From JBBKWX01 sp037969175 (GTDB lineage: Bacteria > Bacteroidota > Bacteroidia > AKYH767-A > JBBKVM01): 5,131 nucleotides of DNA. The stretch is from contig JBBKWX010000045.1 in assembly GCA_037969175.1 (NCBI GenBank), positions 1 to 5,131 of the forward strand. Reading direction: 5' to 3'. A program made the translations under genes and the position numbers. The notes under the pieces are model-generated. The model saw only the letters and a list, made by a program, of their open reading frames with translations, was not told the origin of the DNA and made no database searches. Below, piece after piece: positions 5,126-5,131 of this stretch (position 1 is the stretch's first letter; each line of letters begins with the position of its first letter).

Positions 5126-5131
5126 TATTTA

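Larger units (their letters stand above)
4747..5131. other. Non-coding region upstream of the helicase, repeat-rich
   Basis: No credible gene is seen in these 385 bases. The region should contain the helicase promoter, but I could not identify a convincing Bacteroidota -33/-7 pair. It contains a short hairpin (4796-4811), a second copy of the GTGCGTAT unit (4828), a pair of inverted CAC-TTAG/CAC-AAG arms (4937 and 5089), a ten-T run (4984-4993) followed by a TCGG-AAAA-CCGA hairpin, and AT-rich sequence to the edge of the window. Confidence 0.8.

Overview
The window looks like chromosomal DNA from a member of the Bacteroidota, possibly the Chitinophagales order or a relative. This is inference. 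It rests on moderately AT-rich genes, starts without convincing Shine-Dalgarno sequences, a protein set typical of that phylum (a DUF1003 membrane protein, a helicase with a lysine-rich tail, stand-alone VOC proteins), and intergenic gaps packed with short degenerate repeats. No rRNA, tRNA, CRISPR array, transposase or phage gene is visible.

Left block, 1-1862, plus strand: the last 28 codons of a VOC (glyoxalase-fold) protein, a RimJ/RimL-type GNAT acetyltransferase, a two-helix DUF1003 membrane protein, and a second, complete VOC protein. Gaps of 21, 35 and 3 bases suggest one transcript. The sequence does not establish a shared pathway. The two VOC genes and the GNAT are small accessory enzymes of unknown substrate.

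Middle gap, 1863-2398: a non-coding space between converging genes, and the most structured part of the window. It holds a 168-bp element with perfect 27-bp inverted ends. Inside are two tandem units built from CGCAGA/TCTGCG words stepped every 9 bases. Around it are overlapping 10-bp palindromes, a pair of degenerate inverted 8-10-base-period repeats, and a 46-bp AAACYC hexamer array that runs into the stop codon of the next gene.

Right block, 2399-4746, minus strand: a DEAD-box RNA helicase (RhlE-like, with DEAE in place of DEAD in motif II), then a ten-helix EamA/DMT-family transporter. Stop and start share one base (TAATG), so the two are probably translationally coupled. The 385 bases upstream of the helicase, 4747-5131, carry no convincing gene. 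They hold a second set of repeats, some recognisably the same families as in the middle gap, including an inverted pair made of alternating CAC-TTAG and CAC-AAG words.

The genes are ordinary. What deserves a second look is the modular repeat architecture shared by the two gaps. I found no sequence evidence for an undescribed protein-coding system.
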